Shown piece after piece: positions 59,333-62,085 of a stretch of 62,085 nucleotides of DNA (positions are counted from its first letter, which is position 1; every line of letters starts with the position of its first letter). The DNA lies in contig CAJTPK010000025.1 of assembly GCA_910578075.1 (NCBI GenBank), positions 1 to 62,085 on the forward strand, read 5' to 3'. A model generated the notes under the pieces. The model saw nothing but the letters and a program-made list of their open reading frames with translations, had not been told where the DNA came from and did not search any database. The position numbers were made by a program, and so were the translations under genes. This DNA is from an uncultured Muribaculaceae bacterium. Its GTDB lineage: Bacteria; Bacteroidota; Bacteroidia; Bacteroidales; Muribaculaceae.

Positions 59333-59935
59333 TTATGTATTGCGAATTAATCTGAAGGTTTTTCGATGAATCGGTGTGATTCCTAATTCCACGATGGCAT
59401 TTCGATGGGCTTTTGTGGGATATCCCATATTCTGTTCCCAACCATACCCTGGATATTCAGCGGCGTATCTAAGCATTAGCTCGTCGCGGTGTGTCTTGGC
59501 GAGAATGGATGCTGCCGCTATCGACATATAGGTTGCATCCCCCTTTACGACTGTGTGATATTGGGTTTCCATTTTGAGCACTGGATCGAGATAAGGCTTG
59601 AATTTATTCCCATCAACGAGTATATGCGCAGGACGAATGTCAAGTTGGTCGAGAGCCCGCTGCATACCGGTTATCGATGCATTAAGGATGTTGATACGGT
59701 CGATTTCTTCAGCCTCAACCATCACTACAGCCCAAGCCAGAGCCTCTCTTTCGATGACTTTACGCAATTCATCCCGTTTGTGTGCTGTAAGTTGTTTTGA
59801 ATCATTAAGCTCATCGCATCTGAATCCCTCGGGAAGAATCACAGCAGCGCAACACACCGGACCGCATAGGCATCCTCGTCCTGCCTCATCGCAGCCCGCT
59901 TCCACAACCCCCTCATACATATATGGCTTCAACAT
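59333..59935 (-). CDS. rnhB: Ribonuclease HII
   Basis: 200 aa. Catalytic Asp16/Glu17 in 'AGCDEAGRGCLCGPVC', then 'HILVDGNKFKP' and 'KGDATYMSIAAASILAKTHR' (20). It removes RNA from RNA-DNA hybrids and single ribonucleotides in DNA. Only 6 nt separate it from the upstream lipoprotein gene, so it is part of a Wzi-lipoprotein-rnhB run. Confidence 0.96.
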   Translation of the reverse strand: MLKPYMYEGVVEAGCDEAGRGCLCGPVCCAAVILPEGFRCDELNDSKQLTAHKRDELRKVIEREALAWAVVMVEAEEIDRINILNASITGMQRALDQLDIRPAHILVDGNKFKPYLDPVLKMETQYHTVVKGDATYMSIAAASILAKTHRDELMLRYAAEYPGYGWEQNMGYPTKAHRNAIVELGITPIHRKTFRLIRNT

Positions 59936-59941
59936 ATGGCA

Positions 59942-60382
59942 CTAAAAGCGACGGCAGGTTATGACGGTGGCTTCTGACTTGAGGACGAGCTGCTTGCCAT
60001 CAAGTTTGACAATATCGAATGTAATGGGGTTGGTGTAGATTCCCCAAGATTGCAGCTGGGTGAGTTTTTCACCCTCTTTGTTGTATGGGAAATCAAGGGT
60101 CAGCTTGGAGTTGTCTTTGTCATATATCATATTACCGGCAATTACAGCCCCTCCTTTTTCATCGGTGGTTACGTTGCGGAGGTTCACAATGTGAAGATTG
60201 ATGTCGATATATGTCCGGAGGCGCGGCTTTTCGTTATGCCCATCGGAAATGTGCTCGATGTTCATGATCTGCCACTGCGCGTCAAGTTTGCCATTGATCG
60301 GAGCCTTTCGGCAACCGGCTGCAAGCATTGAGATGACTATGGTTGTCAGAAAGAGAAATATATAAGATGTTTTCTTCATCAT
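59942..60382 (-). CDS. Small lipocalin-like lipoprotein (DUF4847-type)
   Basis: 146 aa. Lipobox 'MLAAGC' near residue 24. The rest has a lipocalin-like beta pattern: 'DAQWQIMNIEH', 'DINLHIVNLRNV', 'LQSWGIYTNPITFDIVKLDG' (20) and a terminal 'VITCRRF'. It resembles the DUF4847 lipoproteins that sit near rnhB in Bacteroidales. Unknown ligand. ATGA overlap with the wzi-like gene upstream. Confidence 0.7.
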   Translation of the reverse strand: MMKKTSYIFLFLTTIVISMLAAGCRKAPINGKLDAQWQIMNIEHISDGHNEKPRLRTYIDINLHIVNLRNVTTDEKGGAVIAGNMIYDKDNSKLTLDFPYNKEGEKLTQLQSWGIYTNPITFDIVKLDGKQLVLKSEATVITCRRF

Positions 60383-61863
60383 TTTTCTTTGTTTTTCTTA
60401 GGGCCGAAGAGCCAGCCGGTTTTACTTATTTTCAACATTACACCATAGCTTTTGCCGATCAAAGATCCGGCATCAGCTCCGAAGGCGAGATCCGCGCGCC
60501 ATCCCTTGAGCTTGCGCGGGGTATAGGTGACCTCTGCAAGGAAATTCACACTTCTTTTGGGTTCTGCAAACGGCACTTCATATGTGCCCCAGCTTTTCTG
60601 GAAAGAAGCCATTATCCTGTAACCCAACTCGTCGAGTGGCTGTCCTTTGAATCCAAGATGATGTCCCCACATTCGGTTTGATAGAAAACGGAGTCTGTGG
60701 TTGTTGTTGTAAATGGGGGATATGATAAGCGGATTACCGATTCCCATCCCCCAGTGTTGCCATCCATTATAGATGGAATGGTTATAATAGTTGTCGCGTC
60801 CGCTTACCTGCTCATTGATTTCAGGCGTATGGTCCCAATATACGGAGCCGGCCATATCTTTATTATAAAGGAATTCGTATACAGCCTCCGTTACCCATCT
60901 GTTTTTGGGGAATTTTGCCTCTATTCCCCATAAACCGTCTTTCCAGGGATAATCAAAGAAGAGCATTGAATGGTCTTCGTAGAAATGTTGATAATATGCC
61001 TTCACGCTCCAGTTCTCCTCTTTCCATGCGAGTGCGAAGTTCCAGCTGCCGAGCATATTGCCCTCAATATTCACCTGTTCGCCTTCGGGGGTGTCGTCTC
61101 CACCCTTCATTGGCACAAGCGCTTTGATGAAATTTTTCCAACCATGGGGCATTTTTGTGACTTTGCCGTTTTCATATGATTCCCCTCCGAATTGGGTTGC
61201 CATTTCGAGTCCGAGTTCAAATTCGAGCGGGAATTTTTTAGCATTACCACCTCTGAAGAAAATGGCTTTGGAATGATACAGGGTGTTGAGTGCATATCGG
61301 GTGTCACGGTCAACCCAGCTCTCGATCCATCGGTTGTCGGTGAATTTTCCATATGCTATATATCCCTTTACGGCAAACCATCCTTTTGTGCCCCAGAAAT
61401 CAGCGTAATCAAATATTCCGACCCTTACCTGAGGAATGGGTCGTGCGTTTCCGGAGTAGGTCAGGTTGCCGGTGGCGAGGTCAGAATTTGAAATAAATCC
61501 CGGCATCTCCTTGCTTCCTGCCATTATGTTAAGGCATCGGTATTTGGCTTCTGCATAAAGTTGCTGCACCACAAACACAGATGTGAATCTTGCAGCGACA
61601 GCCAGATCTACACCGGCCCCCCATGTAAATCGACGGGTGGTGTCCATATCGTGAAAAGCACCGAGCCGGAGGTATCCGTTGTTTCGCTCTCTTGATGATA
61701 AGCCATATTGGTTATTCATCATCCAGAAAGGGGTGTTTGCTCCTCCTGCAAGGTTTATTCCGATTTCACCGTGATAGCGGATTGAGTCGTTCCATTCGGC
61801 TCTGGCAGTGAAGATGCCGGTAAGAGCCGCGATGGAAAATAAAAGCAGACATAGTTTACGCAT
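60379..61863 (-). CDS. Capsule assembly Wzi-family outer-membrane protein
   Basis: 494 aa from ATG 61863 (MRKLCLLLFSIAALTG), which gives a clean signal peptide. The frame is open 41 codons upstream but there encodes only the 9-bp repeat (Ser-Leu-Lys/Glu-type triplets). The body is an 18-strand-type barrel as in Wzi: 'GANTPFWMMNNQYGL', 'QLYAEAKYRCLNIMAGSKEM' (20), 'LYHSKAIFFRGGNAKKFPLE' (20). Wzi anchors capsular polysaccharide to the cell surface. No capsule locus is in the window. Confidence 0.88.
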   Translation of the reverse strand: MRKLCLLLFSIAALTGIFTARAEWNDSIRYHGEIGINLAGGANTPFWMMNNQYGLSSRERNNGYLRLGAFHDMDTTRRFTWGAGVDLAVAARFTSVFVVQQLYAEAKYRCLNIMAGSKEMPGFISNSDLATGNLTYSGNARPIPQVRVGIFDYADFWGTKGWFAVKGYIAYGKFTDNRWIESWVDRDTRYALNTLYHSKAIFFRGGNAKKFPLEFELGLEMATQFGGESYENGKVTKMPHGWKNFIKALVPMKGGDDTPEGEQVNIEGNMLGSWNFALAWKEENWSVKAYYQHFYEDHSMLFFDYPWKDGLWGIEAKFPKNRWVTEAVYEFLYNKDMAGSVYWDHTPEINEQVSGRDNYYNHSIYNGWQHWGMGIGNPLIISPIYNNNHRLRFLSNRMWGHHLGFKGQPLDELGYRIMASFQKSWGTYEVPFAEPKRSVNFLAEVTYTPRKLKGWRADLAFGADAGSLIGKSYGVMLKISKTGWLFGPKKNKEK

Positions 61864-61893
61864 AAGCGGAAGTTTATAGTGTGTGGTTAAGGT

Positions 61894-61956
61894 CTTTAAG
61901 GACTCTAAGGACCTTAAGGACTTTAATGACCATAAGGTCTCTAAAGACTTTAACAC
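61894..61956. repeat. 9-bp minisatellite, 7 degenerate units
   Basis: Units of the type CTTTAAGGA / CTCTAAGGA, seven in a row, in the gap between the Wzi-like gene and the tRNA-Glu terminator. The unit length equals that of the arrays at 27058-27213 but the sequence differs. Confidence 0.75.
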
Positions 61957-61966
61957 AGAATTATAT

Positions 61967-62007
61967 AAAAAAGTTGAGACCGGCAATCGATGATGACTGC
62001 CGGTCTC
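61967..62007 (-). terminator. Terminator of the tRNA-Glu transcript
   Basis: On the minus strand a perfect 10-bp stem GAGACCGGCA / TGCCGGTCTC with a 12-nt loop is followed by AAC and six T residues, directly after the tRNA 3' end. Confidence 0.92.
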
Positions 62008-62031
62008 GGGGATAGGATGGATTTGGGGATG

Positions 62032-62085
62032 TAGTCCATAGCAGAGTCGAACTGCTCTTTAGAGAATGAAAATCTCTCGTCCTAA
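62032..62085 (-). tRNA. tRNA-Glu (anticodon TTC), 5' part cut by the window edge
   Basis: Read on the minus strand, an anticodon arm AGAGA-TTTTCAT-TCTCT with anticodon TTC, a T arm GCAG-TTCGACT-CTGC and the acceptor 3' strand ATGGACT with discriminator A are present. The CCA end is not encoded (the next bases read CAT). The D arm and 5' acceptor are outside the window. Confidence 0.94.

Overview
The window looks like chromosomal DNA of a gut Bacteroidales bacterium, most like the Muribaculaceae (S24-7) / Bacteroidaceae group. The evidence is a SusC/SusD pair, a long Bacteroidetes-type LepB, WbqC-, DUF4294- and PCMD-type genes, PorX and PorW/SprE homologues, and many promoters that fit the Bacteroidetes consensus TTTG-N19-21-TAnnTTTG. 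No prophage, integrative element, rRNA or CRISPR array was seen. The window is cut inside a tRNA-Lys(CTT) gene on the left and a tRNA-Glu(TTC) gene on the right.

Layout. 0-5 kb: a TPR/OmpA-like lipoprotein and polA, both on +. 5-11.2 kb: a minus-strand operon of porin, imelysin lipoprotein, di-heme cytochrome and the haem-ligation protein CcsBA. It is probably an iron-responsive envelope system, with a Fur-like dyad at its promoter and a possible small RNA upstream. 11.6-12.8 kb: a DUF418 membrane protein. 12.8-13.3 kb: a non-coding region with a dense cluster of DnaA-box-like 9-mers next to a very AT-rich stretch, where strand composition also appears to switch. This is my best candidate for the replication origin. 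13.3-14.8 kb: nadA and a TrmH/SpoU methyltransferase on +. 14.9-27 kb: mostly minus-strand genes (recA, an SDR, a GH127 arabinofuranosidase, a 1419-aa PI-PLC-like exoenzyme, pgi, lysS). 27.3-31.3 kb: sufB-phoH, then a 36-bp tandem-repeat array and a REP-associated (Y1/HUH) transposase-like gene with an extra C-terminal domain.

31.4-44.9 kb is a secretion and nutrient-acquisition block: M6-type protease, small secreted protein, SusD, SusC, a metzincin-like zinc protease, a duplicated LRR-like surface protein and a small periplasmic TonB-C protein. It looks like a peptide or protein utilisation locus rather than a glycan locus. 45-50 kb: porW/sprE-like, porX and a Sel1 protein, which are type IX secretion-associated. 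Three secreted proteins of the 31-44 kb block share a short C-terminal tag, and the PI-PLC-like protein has a looser version of it, so these two blocks may belong to one pathway. 50-53 kb: yidD, rnpA and a polyprenyl synthase, divergent from pyrH-frr. 53.1-54.3 kb: an unusually AT-rich glycosyltransferase gene, probably acquired. 54.3-61.9 kb: housekeeping and envelope operons (lepB-wbqC-DUF4294, PCMD-dapB, TatD, rnhB, lipoprotein, Wzi).

The observations most worth pursuing are the oriC candidate, the repeat array with its RAYT-like gene, the link between porX/porW and C-terminally tagged proteins, the candidate small RNA and Fur-regulated iron operon, and a 37-bp-arm inverted repeat. Family names come from recognising motifs by eye. 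No database search was run.
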